Source: CAVPCZ01 sp963702445 (GTDB taxonomy: Bacteria > Bacteroidota > Ignavibacteria > UBA10030 > UBA6906). From it: a stretch of DNA of 64,000 bases. This document shows, piece after piece, positions 24,896-34,014 of this stretch; the first letter of the stretch is position 1; each line of letters starts with the position of its first letter. The position numbers and the translations under genes were made by a program. The notes below the pieces were generated by a model. The model saw only the letters and a list, made by a program, of their open reading frames with translations. It had not been told where the DNA came from and did no database searches. The stretch is taken from assembly GCA_963702445.1 (NCBI GenBank), contig CAVPCZ010000012.1, positions 186,001 through 250,000 of the forward strand, written 5' to 3'.

Positions 24896-26224
24896 TTACC
24901 GGGTGCTGTCGAGTGAATGTTGAAGATCGGTGATGATGTCCTCCGGCTTCTCCAGTCCGATGGCAAGCCGCACACCGCCGGGATCCATGCCGTTGGCGAC
25001 CTGTTCTTCGGCGGGAATTGCCGAGTGGGTCATTGACCCGGGATGTTCAATCAGGGTGCGGATATTGCCGAGGCTCACCGCGAGGGTCACGCAATACGCT
25101 TCCTGCGCGATGTGATTGATGAAGCGTTCGGCCCGTTTGAGTGCATCCGGCGGGTTGGCGCCCTTCATCACAAAATAGATCATCGAACCGGGCGCAAAGT
25201 TGCCGTCGAAGTCCCGCATCTGCCGCCGGGCAAGTTCGGCCTGGGGGAACGACGGAAGACCCGGGTAGCAGACGGATTCGATTTCCGGACGCTGCTGCAG
25301 AAATTCCGCGACCACCTGTGCGGTCACCTGCATCTGGCGCATGCGGGTAGCAAGCGAGGGAAGACCCACCACGAGGACGGGCCATGCGCTCTTTGCCGAC
25401 AGCACGCCGCCAAAGTCCTTCCGGTACAGCATCAGCTGATCGTAGCTCCACCGCGGGCCGATCACCACCCCGCCGATATCCGTTCCGAAGCCGCCGATGG
25501 CTTTGGTGAGTGAATGCACCACAAAGTCGATGCCCAGAGAAATCGGCCGCTGGCAGAAGGGCGTCGCGAAGGTGCTGTCGACCACCGTGTAGATGCGGTC
25601 TTCGGGAGCGCGCCCGGCATTCGCCTGTAGGGCGATATCCGCAATCCGCTTCAGATCGGTCAGGCCCATGGTGGGATTGACCGGCGATTCCATATAGAGA
25701 ACGCGCGTGTTGCGGGTGATGGCTTTTGCCACCTCATCCGGCTTGAGAAAGTCGACGAACTTCACGCCGATTTTGAGGCGTGGATACCAGTTCATCAGCA
25801 GCGAATAGGTGCAACCGTACAGCGTGCGGTGCGCCACGATTTCACTTCCGGTCCCGGTAAGGGTTCCCAGTACACCGGAGATGGCGGCCATACCGCTGGC
25901 AAACGCCACGGCAATATCGCCCCCCTCGGCGTACGCCAGGTTCTCCTCGAGCATGTCCTTGTTCGGTTCCCCCAGACGGTCATAGATATAGATGGGGGCC
26001 TTCGTCTTGACATTCACCTCGTCGCTGCGATGCGCGAACTCCGTGAAACCCTGTGCCCCCCGCTGGGCGCTGTCAAGCCGGAATGTTGCCGAGGCGGAAA
26101 TCGGCGGCAAGAGATGATGACTGTAATCCCAGAGAGGGTCGTCCATCCGGCCGTAGATCAGGTGGGCTTCCACCGAATGCCGGTGTGCTTCCTTCTTGGG
26201 CGGTGTGGTGTGTTCTGGCTTCAT
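24896..26224 (-). CDS. Cys/Met-metabolism PLP enzyme, methionine gamma-lyase-like
   Basis: This 442-residue enzyme is about 40 residues longer than typical methionine gamma-lyase. It has YDRLGEPNKDMLEENLAYAE, FASGMAAIS, HRTLYGCTYSLL, ESPVNPTMGL, and the PLP lysine in HSLTKAIGGFGTDIGG. The Cys in TLYGCT matches the active-site Cys116 that marks methionine gamma-lyases over cystathionine enzymes. The reaction would release 2-oxobutyrate, ammonia and methanethiol. That fits the adjacent 2-oxoacid oxidoreductase, which could use the 2-oxobutyrate. It overlaps the nitroreductase gene by ATGA. A cystathionine or O-acetylhomoserine lyase function is the alternative. Confidence 0.85.
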   Translation of the reverse strand: MKPEHTTPPKKEAHRHSVEAHLIYGRMDDPLWDYSHHLLPPISASATFRLDSAQRGAQGFTEFAHRSDEVNVKTKAPIYIYDRLGEPNKDMLEENLAYAEGGDIAVAFASGMAAISGVLGTLTGTGSEIVAHRTLYGCTYSLLMNWYPRLKIGVKFVDFLKPDEVAKAITRNTRVLYMESPVNPTMGLTDLKRIADIALQANAGRAPEDRIYTVVDSTFATPFCQRPISLGIDFVVHSLTKAIGGFGTDIGGVVIGPRWSYDQLMLYRKDFGGVLSAKSAWPVLVVGLPSLATRMRQMQVTAQVVAEFLQQRPEIESVCYPGLPSFPQAELARRQMRDFDGNFAPGSMIYFVMKGANPPDALKRAERFINHIAQEAYCVTLAVSLGNIRTLIEHPGSMTHSAIPAEEQVANGMDPGGVRLAIGLEKPEDIITDLQHSLDSTR

Positions 26225-27294
26225 CGGATATACTCTCCATGCTCCTGGCGCGGTAAGAGAAATTCATTGATGGGACGACGCGGAGTCGGCACCGGCTCCG
26301 CCAGTGAATACCCGATTCTCAGCAACAGTTGGGGCCAGACATGCAACCCGAGAAGTCTCTTGAGTTCAAGGCGCAGGGCGGGAACCTGCACAGGCATGTT
26401 GAAGTAGCTGTGCTGGATCCCTTCCGCGGTCAGCAGAAGGAGCATCCGTTCCAGGAATTCCCCCGCCGAAAGCCAGTGGGGAACGGTGTCCTCGCCGGCA
26501 ATGGTGATCAGGCCGGGAGCATCAACGCAGAGGTTCTTGTCATGTGCGGCACGCAGTTTTCCCGGATCAATCATGCGGGTCGCCCGGGGCACGAACGGAG
26601 CCACGTTTTCATCAATACCCGCCACTTCTCCCCTCATGCCGTCGGGCTGAGCGCTGTCGCCGGACCGGAGCCACTCCGCCACATCGCGGCGGTACGCCGG
26701 ATCCGCCAGAAGCAGGCGATCGGCCTGTGCCACCAGGCCGGCAACGGCATCGTTCAATTTTCCGTCGGTGGACGCAGACACGACGGTCTCCCCGGAGACG
26801 GCCAGATCCTGCACCTGACGGATGACCGACGAGGGGACCCGGGAAACCAGAAAAGGTTTCCTGTTCGTACGCCTCCGGGTCAACTGGGGAAAGAGGGCGC
26901 TCAGTCCGGCACCGCCGTGGACCGATGCTTCGCCCGGCAGGAGGTTGACGAACGCCAGGGGTTCTTCGCTCGATCCGCTCTGGTTGTACACCACCTCGCA
27001 TCCGAAGTCGAAAAAGGCGGCGGCAACCCGGAGATTCATGACCGCGGCGCCGATGCTCATCAGGAGCTCACGCCCGGCAGGATCGGCAACCGGCAGACGG
27101 CGCGTATAATCCCCGTAGAGTTCCACACCCTCAACACTGACCCGGAAATGCCAGGGTTGTGTGTTGAAGGTGGACGGCGCAAGCACGGCGTAACGGAGCA
27201 GAAACAGAAACTGCTCCTCCACGCCCCCCTCCGCCGGAAACTGTCCCGCTGACGGCAACGTGTACGGTCTGCCCGTGGTAACCACCGGTTTCAC
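26221..27294 (-). CDS. nitroreductase-family FMN protein (Acg-like)
   Basis: This 357-residue protein has the FMN-binding start of the larger nitroreductase-like Acg group: RYAVLAPSTFNTQPWHFRV, a central SIGAAVMNLRVAAAFFDFG, and a C-terminal LWPQLLLRIGY-like segment (LHVWPQLLLRIGYSLAEPVP). Family members bind flavin and are often linked to redox stress. It is coupled by ATGA overlaps to the ferredoxin gene upstream and to the PLP lyase gene downstream, so the ferredoxin may be its electron donor (inference). Substrate is unknown. Confidence 0.82.
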   Translation of the reverse strand: MKPVVTTGRPYTLPSAGQFPAEGGVEEQFLFLLRYAVLAPSTFNTQPWHFRVSVEGVELYGDYTRRLPVADPAGRELLMSIGAAVMNLRVAAAFFDFGCEVVYNQSGSSEEPLAFVNLLPGEASVHGGAGLSALFPQLTRRRTNRKPFLVSRVPSSVIRQVQDLAVSGETVVSASTDGKLNDAVAGLVAQADRLLLADPAYRRDVAEWLRSGDSAQPDGMRGEVAGIDENVAPFVPRATRMIDPGKLRAAHDKNLCVDAPGLITIAGEDTVPHWLSAGEFLERMLLLLTAEGIQHSYFNMPVQVPALRLELKRLLGLHVWPQLLLRIGYSLAEPVPTPRRPINEFLLPRQEHGEYIR

Positions 27295-27548
27295 TTCAGA
27301 ACCCGGACGAGATCAGGGTTATCCGTGGCTATGGCGTCCACCGGACAGTCTTCGGCCGCTTCACGCATGTACTCCTCTTCTTCCGCTGTTTGCGGCTGGC
27401 GGCTGACAAAGTACCTGTTCGACGATTTCTCAAAATCGAAATTGTCCGGCGCAATGGAGGCGCAGTAGGCGCATCCGTCGCACTCTTCGGTGGTAAAGAA
27501 TTTGCCCGAGACGTTTTGCGGCAGCCGTCGTGTCGGTTCGGCGCTCAT
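27291..27548 (-). CDS. single-cluster ferredoxin
   Basis: This protein of about 85 residues has ECDGCAYCASIAP and, after a spacer of about 40 residues, EDCPVDAI, giving four cysteines for one [4Fe-4S] cluster. The middle is acidic (FDFEKSSNRYF, QTAEEEEYMREAAE). The start at 27548 forms an ATGA overlap with the ccmF stop and has GGAGGGAG upstream; a five-codon longer start is less likely. It is the second gene of the operon, between ccmF and the nitroreductase gene. Confidence 0.9.
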   Translation of the reverse strand: MSAEPTRRLPQNVSGKFFTTEECDGCAYCASIAPDNFDFEKSSNRYFVSRQPQTAEEEEYMREAAEDCPVDAIATDNPDLVRVLK

Positions 27549-29779
27549 TGTTTCTCCCTCCATCGTTTCACTATTGCCAGGACAAAGCCCGTCATCATCA
27601 ACACCGTTCCACCCCAGAGGAGGTTGATAAACGGTTTCACACTCGCTTCCACCATCAATATCTCCGGGCTCGGGGTCCCGCCGCCGGCCTGCGTGAGGCC
27701 GAGCACGATGCTCGAGGACGTCGAACCCATGCCCGCGTTCACCCTGAGCAGTCGCACCTCCCCGCCCAGCAGCCGTGAGGGAAGTGCCTCCTGCGCCGGC
27801 GTTCCATCGGCCGCGTAGGTCATCAGCGGGGCCAGCTGTTCCCGTTCATTATCCTTCTGCACGTCGATCACCGCGGCGATGCGCATACCTCCCGCCCCCA
27901 TTGCCGCACCCGGGGTCCCGTGGGAACCCATATCGAACCGGTTGAAGGTGATCTGTGCTCCGCCCGCTTCCGACGCGACGCCCTTCACCAGGTTGAGTTC
28001 GACCGTCCGGCCTCCCTCCCTGGGAGGCTCAAGAGACATCGGGGAGATATAGAAATCCCTGAAGGCAAAGGACGAGATGTCCGGATTCCTCATGATCCCC
28101 TGTGAGCCCGCCTCAAACATGACCGGGGACAGCGTGAAGACCTTCCCGTTTCCCTCCGCCCGGACACGGAACACATACTTGTCGTCCGCCGTGACCGAAA
28201 ACCCTTCATACGTCAGCGTGTGTCCGAGAGCCGGCACGGGTTGTTCCCGGGGGAGCTGGAACTGCTCCGTCGAACTGTACTTCCCCGTGGAAACAACGCC
28301 GAGCAGAAAGAGTGCGAGACCCATATGGGCCACTTTGCCGCCGTGCAGCAGGATGCCGCCTTTGATGTTGGTGAGCACGATATCCACGTTGACGAACAGC
28401 GCAAACACGGCCGTGAAGACCAGTGCCGCAGTGGAACCCTCGCGCATCCCGGCGACATAGAGAATAAGGGTCACCGCAAACGCCGCGATGAGAGCCCGGA
28501 GGGATTGGCGCGAGGTGAGCCGGACATCCTGTTCTTCCCATTGCGTGTACAGGCTGATGCCGATGAGCAGCGCCATCATGATGACAAGGGGAAGATTGGT
28601 GGCGTCGTAGAATGCGGGTTCGACCCGGGTGGTGGAGAATATCGGCAGGCTGGTCCCGAAAAGGATGACAACCGCGCTGAGCAGGAGGGCAACCGCCCCG
28701 GCGGCAAGCGCAGTTTCGCGCGTGAGCCAGCCGCTTGTTGCACCGTCCGCCGCGAGGGATTTCCATCGGAAGGCCAGCAGGCCGAATCCGGAAAGTGCAA
28801 TAAGAGAGAGAAATGCGAGCAGGAGCCAGTACACGGCGGAACCGGGATCGGTGAAGGCATGCACGGAGGCGTCGCCGAGTATGCCGCTGCGGGTCAGAAA
28901 CGTGCTATAGATCACCAGGAAGAACGAGACAATGGCGAGTGTCACGTTTGTGCGCGGGTATCTGCCGGTACGGCGTTCCACAAGCATCGTGTGCACCAGC
29001 GCGATGCCTGTGAGCCAGGGAATGAGCGAGGAGTTTTCCACCGGATCCCAGCCCCAGTAACCGCCCCACCCCAGAACACCATACGCCCAGTATGCGCCGA
29101 GCATGATGCCCAGTCCGAGCACAGTCACCGCGAACAGGATCCAGGGCAGACCTTGCTGTGAAAGAAGTGTCCGGCGACCCGTCCAGAGGCCCGCCAGCGC
29201 CTGGCTGAAGGGCGCGGCCATTGCGGCAAATCCCAGAAAGAGGACCGGGGGATGAATCACCATCCAGAAATTCTGCAGGAGAGGATTCAGCCCGCGTCCG
29301 TCGGGGGGGATCTGTCCGGGAGGAATCTGCGGCCACATCTCCCACACCGGGCGGAAGGGGGACTTCGCAACGACAATGAGCAGAAGCATCGACTGGACAA
29401 ACAGAAACACGGTCATCACCCCGGATTCGCTGCCATGCTTCCGCCCGTACGAAGCGAGCAGGAGAGCAATCAGTGCCGAGCAGAGCGCCCAGAAGAGGAA
29501 GCTTCCCTCCTGGCCTGCATAAAAGCTGGACAGGAGGAAGTGCAGCGGCAGCGTGCTGTCGCTGTACCCGTAGACGTAGCCGTTGGTGAAGTCATTTCGC
29601 AAAAGGAGCGCCGTCAACAACGCCGATGCAAGCAGGATGAGAAGTGAACTGAGGTACAGGAGGGCTCGCGGTTGCGAAAGACGACCCCCTTTTGTGGAGG
29701 CAGCGCGAAGGTACCCGAGCGCTGAGAAGAGGGATGCAAAGAGCGCAAGGATGATGAACCAGTGTCCAAGAACAGTCAT
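27545..29779 (-). CDS. ccmF: cytochrome c-type biogenesis protein CcmF (haem lyase subunit)
   Basis: This 744-residue multi-pass membrane protein has the tryptophan-rich haem-handling WWD motif (GWGGYWGWDPVENSSLIPWL) and family segments FLFWALCSALIALLLASYG, FWMVIHPPVLFLGFAAMAA and HTMLVERRTGRYPRTNVTL. The C-terminal third is periplasmic. CcmF attaches haem to apocytochromes in system I maturation, which the neighbouring cytochrome operon (70 sites) would require. GGAG precedes the ATG, and a sigma-54-like promoter lies 35 bases upstream. No other ccm gene is in the window. It leads a long gene run down to about 16 kb. Confidence 0.95.
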   Translation of the reverse strand: MTVLGHWFIILALFASLFSALGYLRAASTKGGRLSQPRALLYLSSLLILLASALLTALLLRNDFTNGYVYGYSDSTLPLHFLLSSFYAGQEGSFLFWALCSALIALLLASYGRKHGSESGVMTVFLFVQSMLLLIVVAKSPFRPVWEMWPQIPPGQIPPDGRGLNPLLQNFWMVIHPPVLFLGFAAMAAPFSQALAGLWTGRRTLLSQQGLPWILFAVTVLGLGIMLGAYWAYGVLGWGGYWGWDPVENSSLIPWLTGIALVHTMLVERRTGRYPRTNVTLAIVSFFLVIYSTFLTRSGILGDASVHAFTDPGSAVYWLLLAFLSLIALSGFGLLAFRWKSLAADGATSGWLTRETALAAGAVALLLSAVVILFGTSLPIFSTTRVEPAFYDATNLPLVIMMALLIGISLYTQWEEQDVRLTSRQSLRALIAAFAVTLILYVAGMREGSTAALVFTAVFALFVNVDIVLTNIKGGILLHGGKVAHMGLALFLLGVVSTGKYSSTEQFQLPREQPVPALGHTLTYEGFSVTADDKYVFRVRAEGNGKVFTLSPVMFEAGSQGIMRNPDISSFAFRDFYISPMSLEPPREGGRTVELNLVKGVASEAGGAQITFNRFDMGSHGTPGAAMGAGGMRIAAVIDVQKDNEREQLAPLMTYAADGTPAQEALPSRLLGGEVRLLRVNAGMGSTSSSIVLGLTQAGGGTPSPEILMVEASVKPFINLLWGGTVLMMTGFVLAIVKRWREKQ

Positions 29780-29813
29780 TCAGTCTCCGAAAGTGTGTTG
29801 CGGCTAAATGAGG

Positions 29814-29830
29814 GTCAACATGCGTGCCAT
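29814..29830 (-). promoter_or_regulatory. candidate sigma-54 (-24/-12) promoter of the ccmF operon
   Basis: The minus strand reads ATGGCACGCATGTTGAC. The -24 element TGGCACG is a full match to the consensus. The GG to -12 G distance is the required 12 bases, but the -12 dinucleotide is GA rather than GC. Transcription would start near 29803, 24 bases upstream of the ccmF ATG, leaving room for the GGAG site. Confidence 0.5.
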
Positions 29831-29942
29831 GGAAATCCCCTTGAAAACCACGAAAATCACGTTCTGGAAGCCGTTTTAAGGGTTTCCTATCGTGTAAGAA
29901 CCAGGGTGTTTCCAATACCTGGGAATTGGTTTGCAGGAGTGC

Positions 29943-29978
29943 AAAAAAAGCTCCCGGCCCTTTTAGGGGGGGCCGGGA
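29943..29978 (-). terminator. intrinsic terminator of the cytochrome operon
   Basis: Bases 29970-29978 pair with 29952-29960 (nine G-C-rich pairs), and on the minus strand the stem is followed by a run of seven T (29943-29949). It lies about 60 bases after the stop of the last cytochrome gene and upstream of ccmF, so it ends the cytochrome transcript. Confidence 0.88.
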
Positions 29979-30040
29979 TTGCAGAAGGATGGCTTTTCTC
30001 CGTCTCAGCGGCGGTATGGTGAAGGTCTTCGATGACGGGG

Positions 30041-31444
30041 CTAGAAGCTCCGCTCGGTATTGAAGGCGTTTACTTTGCCGTTGATGTGTTTGGTCTTGTC
30101 GATGATATTGCCGGAGCCGTTGACGACTCCGGGGTGACAGTTGACGCAGCTGGTGAGCGTCGCGGATGTATGGCCGGCCGGAGGCAGGCCGTGACAGCTT
30201 CCGCATGCGCCGTCGGTGCTTCCGCCGTTCCAGGATGGTGCGAAGTTCGTCCCCGCCATCACGCTATCCGTGAAGGCGAACGAGAAGGAAGATGTGGCGC
30301 GCGAAAGACGCCAGGCCCCATGGCAGTATGTATTGCTGCACTTGAATGTTGTGGTGCCGTAGGCCGGAACCGGCAGGTAGTTCCCGCCGGTTCCGGTGGC
30401 AAGACGCGCCAGCGTATCCCGGAACACGACTTCGGCCGGCAATTGTGTGTCAACGTGCCCGGGGGGGAACGTCTGGGCGGGCACCAGATGGCATTCGGCA
30501 CATTTCACGGATTTGCCCAGGTTTCCGGAGACAAGATGCTTCTGATGCGCCCCGATGGCGTGAACGACGGGCGGATTGTCCTGTGAATCCCCCAGGACAG
30601 TCTTGGGCGGTGCGGCGGAGAGAGCATCGCCCGAGGCGGCGCGGAACTGACCGTGACACGTGTTACAGGCTTCAGGGGATTTCGGCGTGCCGCCGGCATC
30701 GGCATGGCAGGGAACAGTGGAACAGCTCACATTCACCACCGGACCGCCGGTATACGATGCGCCGTGACAGGTTTTGCATTGCGCCAGGGGATACCCCTTA
30801 CTCAGCAGATAGCCGGGATGTCCTGACGATGCCTGGAAGACGGTGTGCGGATAGGAAGCATGGCAGGTGAAGCATGATACACCGCTTGTTCCACCGGTAT
30901 AATTCTCACCATGGCACGCGGCGCATTCCGTCAGCTGCCAGTTCTTTCCTTTCAGGTAGCGGCCGTGAGACGCCGTTGATGCGGGATTGCCCCATCCGGT
31001 GCGGTGGGGATACGAAGCATGGCAGGTGTAGCAGGAAACACCGCTTGTGCCGCCCGAGAAATCCGCGCCGTGACAGGCGGCGCAATCGTCCAGCGTCCCC
31101 ATGTCCAGGCGCAGGAACTTCCCATGGAACGTCGTCGCGGCTGTATCCACCCAGCCGGGTTTGTGCGGATAGGACGTGTGACAGCCGTAGCACGAAACGC
31201 CGCTCGTGCCTCCCGAATAGGCCTTCGAATGGCACGACACGCAGTCCGTGTTCTCGTACTGCGGTCCCGACAGTACGGTGCCGTGAAAGGCCGGAGAGGC
31301 GGGATCATTCCAGCCGGTCTCATGAATGCCCTGCGGGGCCATGGGAGCGGGAAGATCTTGTTTCAGCTCGCTGCAGGCCCCGAGCAGCAATGCCGTCGTG
31401 AGCAGAGCGAACGTCGCCGGAAATCGATGAAAGTGTACGCGCAT
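30041..31444 (-). CDS. 13-haem c-type cytochrome lipoprotein with CX4CH motifs
   Basis: This 467-residue lipoprotein (LLTTALLLGAC lipobox) has 11 CXXCH and two CX4CH haem motifs (CSTVPCH, CSNTYCH). Residues about 40-230 are four tandem repeats of roughly 55 residues with a shared GGTSGVSC-x2-CHxSYPH core, suggesting a wire-like stack of haems. The C-terminal part (CNTCHG, CAECHL, CSNTYCHGAW, CGSCHGLPP) resembles the CxxxxCH/CxxCH cytochromes of metal-reducing bacteria such as Geobacter. It is the last gene of the operon, 16 bases after a 14-haem cytochrome and downstream of the porin gene. A surface-exposed electron-transfer role is inferred. Confidence 0.9.
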   Translation of the reverse strand: MRVHFHRFPATFALLTTALLLGACSELKQDLPAPMAPQGIHETGWNDPASPAFHGTVLSGPQYENTDCVSCHSKAYSGGTSGVSCYGCHTSYPHKPGWVDTAATTFHGKFLRLDMGTLDDCAACHGADFSGGTSGVSCYTCHASYPHRTGWGNPASTASHGRYLKGKNWQLTECAACHGENYTGGTSGVSCFTCHASYPHTVFQASSGHPGYLLSKGYPLAQCKTCHGASYTGGPVVNVSCSTVPCHADAGGTPKSPEACNTCHGQFRAASGDALSAAPPKTVLGDSQDNPPVVHAIGAHQKHLVSGNLGKSVKCAECHLVPAQTFPPGHVDTQLPAEVVFRDTLARLATGTGGNYLPVPAYGTTTFKCSNTYCHGAWRLSRATSSFSFAFTDSVMAGTNFAPSWNGGSTDGACGSCHGLPPAGHTSATLTSCVNCHPGVVNGSGNIIDKTKHINGKVNAFNTERSF

Positions 31445-31460
31445 GGGTCCTCCGCCCTCC

Positions 31461-32663
31461 TTAGCCGTGACAGTAACCGCAGAAGTTTCTTCCCTTCACG
31501 CCATCGGGTCGGGCATTCAGGTCTGTGTGACAGTTGAAGCATGTGGCCCCGGCACTGGTATGCCAGGGTCCGTGCTCATCCTTCAAAAAAGAACCGGGAT
31601 GTGTGCGCGGGTCGGTTCCCCGTATGCCGTCGGCGTCAACATGACAGGTGACGCATACCGGATCGTTGCCCTGCGTGTCGTGGCAGCTCACACAGCTCTC
31701 GATATCGCGCCGCGCGAGGGTTGCATGGGTACCGCCGCCGCTGCCGACACCGATGGTGGCAAACCCCGCCCCCAGGTGCCAGGCCGGCGTGAACGCCTGC
31801 GAGGTGATGTTGTCGCCCGTCGCATGACATTCCGCGCAGAATTCCTGCTGCGAATGGCAGCCGTAGCAGTCGGCGCTCTTCGACTTCGCATCGATGCCAT
31901 GGGTGAACCGGTAGTTCATGTCGTGTGCGAGCTGCAGGCTCATCTGTTGCGAGCCGTTTCCCGGAAACGTCCGCGGGGTGGGATCGGCCATCAGGGCGCC
32001 CTGGCCGAACTGCGCCAGCGCGGCGGGGGCATGACACTCGGCACAGAACGTCTGTGTGTGGCAGGTGGAGCAGCTGGTTTCCAGTGCTCCGACCCGGGTC
32101 AGCTGCTTGTGCTCCTTTTTGAAGTTTCCCACCAGGTGGTCGGGTGGAACGAGCTGCACAAAGCTGGTATGACACGCCTCACACGCGTTGGTCACCTTCC
32201 GGTCGTTGTGGCAGGTGTTGCAGGTCGCCATCGAAGGCATGTGTTTCGGTGCAGCGTAATCGGCCTCTTCGAGTCCGGCATGGCAGGTCGTGCACTGGAC
32301 GTCTTTCTGTGAAACATGCCGTTCATGGGAGAAGAGCAGCTCGCGCACGGCGGGAGCGGCAGGCTGGATATTGTCGGGATCCAGATGGCAGTAGCTGCAC
32401 TGGTTGCCCAGCTGCTCCTCGTGGCAGGACTGACAGTTGTCGTGGCCCGCACGGAGATTGTCGGACGCCAGTTTGCTTGTGGCTGCCGGGTGGCAGTTTT
32501 CGCACGCCACGCCGGCGTCGGCGATATGCGTCTTGTGGGAGAACTTCAGCTGCTTGTTGTCGGCCCGGTCGGGCCACCCGTTCCGGAGGGCGGGTTTGTG
32601 GGCGACCGCGGTGATCAGCCCGGCGGCAACAATGAGCAGGAAAACCAGATAACGGCGGATCAT
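31461..32663 (-). CDS. 14-haem c-type cytochrome
   Basis: This 400-residue protein has an N-terminal signal or anchor (YLVFLLIVAAGLITAVA) and 14 CXXCH motifs. It opens with a class III/c7-like stretch (LKFSHKTHIADAGVACENCH). Many additional His residues could serve as distal ligands. There is a Gly-rich linker (ATIGVGSGGGTHATL) between the 10th and 11th haem. The start overlaps the porin stop (ATGA at 32660-32663), so the two are made together. That arrangement is typical of porin-cytochrome complexes, in which a periplasmic multihaem cytochrome plugs into the barrel. The terminal acceptor is unknown. Confidence 0.9.
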   Translation of the reverse strand: MIRRYLVFLLIVAAGLITAVAHKPALRNGWPDRADNKQLKFSHKTHIADAGVACENCHPAATSKLASDNLRAGHDNCQSCHEEQLGNQCSYCHLDPDNIQPAAPAVRELLFSHERHVSQKDVQCTTCHAGLEEADYAAPKHMPSMATCNTCHNDRKVTNACEACHTSFVQLVPPDHLVGNFKKEHKQLTRVGALETSCSTCHTQTFCAECHAPAALAQFGQGALMADPTPRTFPGNGSQQMSLQLAHDMNYRFTHGIDAKSKSADCYGCHSQQEFCAECHATGDNITSQAFTPAWHLGAGFATIGVGSGGGTHATLARRDIESCVSCHDTQGNDPVCVTCHVDADGIRGTDPRTHPGSFLKDEHGPWHTSAGATCFNCHTDLNARPDGVKGRNFCGYCHG

Positions 32664-33970
32664 TGTGCGCCCTCCCCTTTGAAGATGGACAGCCGTTGCG
32701 CGAACCAGTACATCAGCTTCACCTGCAGGCGCAGATCACGCTGGGAGATTTTGTTCGTCAACCATTGCCCCTGCACGTCGAAGGAGAACGCCTGTGTGGG
32801 GCGGACGATCGCGCCGAGCAGCACCGACAGGGCGTTATCGCGTGAGCTTTCTTTGCTCAGGCGGTAGGATGCATACGAAAGCCCGGCGGTCGGGATCACG
32901 GTCCGGCCGAAGAACGGGTACGATCCCTGGAGGCTGACCGACTGCAATTCTCCTGCATAGCCGTCGCTGCCGGTATACGCGAGGCTGCCGTAGCCGTTGT
33001 TCACGCCCACGCTCCAGCGCGTGCTCTGCTCGTCGGTATAGCTGACGCTCGCCACCCGGGCGAAGGCGCGGAGGAGGGGGGTAAAACCGTACTCCACGCC
33101 TCCCTCGATTTCATTCACCGCATTGGCGACAAACGCCGAGAATATGGAGTTGTACGAGAGTCGCGGCGCGCGGTGAATGTAGTCCGCGGTCAGGGACAGC
33201 GCCTCGGTCACGTACACCCGCGCACCGCCCTGTGCCCGTGCGGTGCGGGATCCGGCGAAGTCATAATCGTACCTTCCGTACGCGGAGAAGCGGCCGGCAT
33301 ATTCGTACCGTGCTTCCGCACTGGCCACTTCCTGGGCCGGCGAATCGTTTGCGATATAGTACGACACCGGGGCAAACGAGGTATCGCGCGCGCGGACGGT
33401 CCAGTACGGGTCTCGCTCCTCGTGCCGGTTCATGTAGCTCAGGCCGATGCGTGCGCCCGGCAGGAGTGTTGTCACCACCTGCCCGCCGAAGTGGTAGTTG
33501 TCGTGCAGGTTTTCCCGGACACCCGTGAAGTCCGGGCTGACCGTTGAGCCGGCAAAACCCGTCACCGTCACCTTCTGCTGGAGAAATCGTGCGCGGGCGA
33601 GAAATCCGTCTATCGTCCCGACTCCTGCGCCTGCATACACCGCCTGCCGTCCGACGTTCAGGTCAAGTACCTTGCCGATGTTGGCCCAGGTCAGGTAGAG
33701 GTTATAGAAGCGCACGCGCCCGACGTCGCCGAAGTCCCCGGCCAGATTGGCCGCCCCCTGGATGAAGGTGTTCACGGAAACGTCGCCCTGCGTCATGGAA
33801 AGCTGGATATTCTGGAAGGCGCGAATGCGCTGGTGGGACACGCCCACCGTATCGAACTGTTCCCAGCCGTAGAAGGATGTCGCCAGACGTCCCGTCACCA
33901 GCTGCGCGGGCGCGCCGGCGACGCAGACCAGAATCAGCAGGGCGAGGGGGAGAGAGCGTGGTGTCTTCAT
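32660..33970 (-). CDS. outer-membrane porin of a putative porin-cytochrome conduit
   Basis: This protein of about 436 residues has a signal peptide (MKTPRSLPLALLILVCVAGAPAQ) and then alternating beta strands throughout, with aromatic girdle residues (LATSFYGWEQFD, FYNLYLTWANIG, LDLNVGRQAVYAG, ARYEYAGRFSAYGRYDYDFA, LQVKLMYWFAQRLS). It is a large barrel without a plug or TonB features. The start is set by AAGGGAA just upstream of ATG 33970; a longer frame to 34057 lies inside the preceding gene. Position between an inner-membrane cytochrome gene and two exported multihaem cytochrome genes suggests a PCC/MtrB-type sheath. It does not obviously match MtrB itself. Confidence 0.8.
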   Translation of the reverse strand: MKTPRSLPLALLILVCVAGAPAQLVTGRLATSFYGWEQFDTVGVSHQRIRAFQNIQLSMTQGDVSVNTFIQGAANLAGDFGDVGRVRFYNLYLTWANIGKVLDLNVGRQAVYAGAGVGTIDGFLARARFLQQKVTVTGFAGSTVSPDFTGVRENLHDNYHFGGQVVTTLLPGARIGLSYMNRHEERDPYWTVRARDTSFAPVSYYIANDSPAQEVASAEARYEYAGRFSAYGRYDYDFAGSRTARAQGGARVYVTEALSLTADYIHRAPRLSYNSIFSAFVANAVNEIEGGVEYGFTPLLRAFARVASVSYTDEQSTRWSVGVNNGYGSLAYTGSDGYAGELQSVSLQGSYPFFGRTVIPTAGLSYASYRLSKESSRDNALSVLLGAIVRPTQAFSFDVQGQWLTNKISQRDLRLQVKLMYWFAQRLSIFKGEGAQ

Positions 33971-34014
33971 ACACAGTTCCCTTTTGTTGCCGCCTCTTCG
34001 AAAGGTGTACCCGT

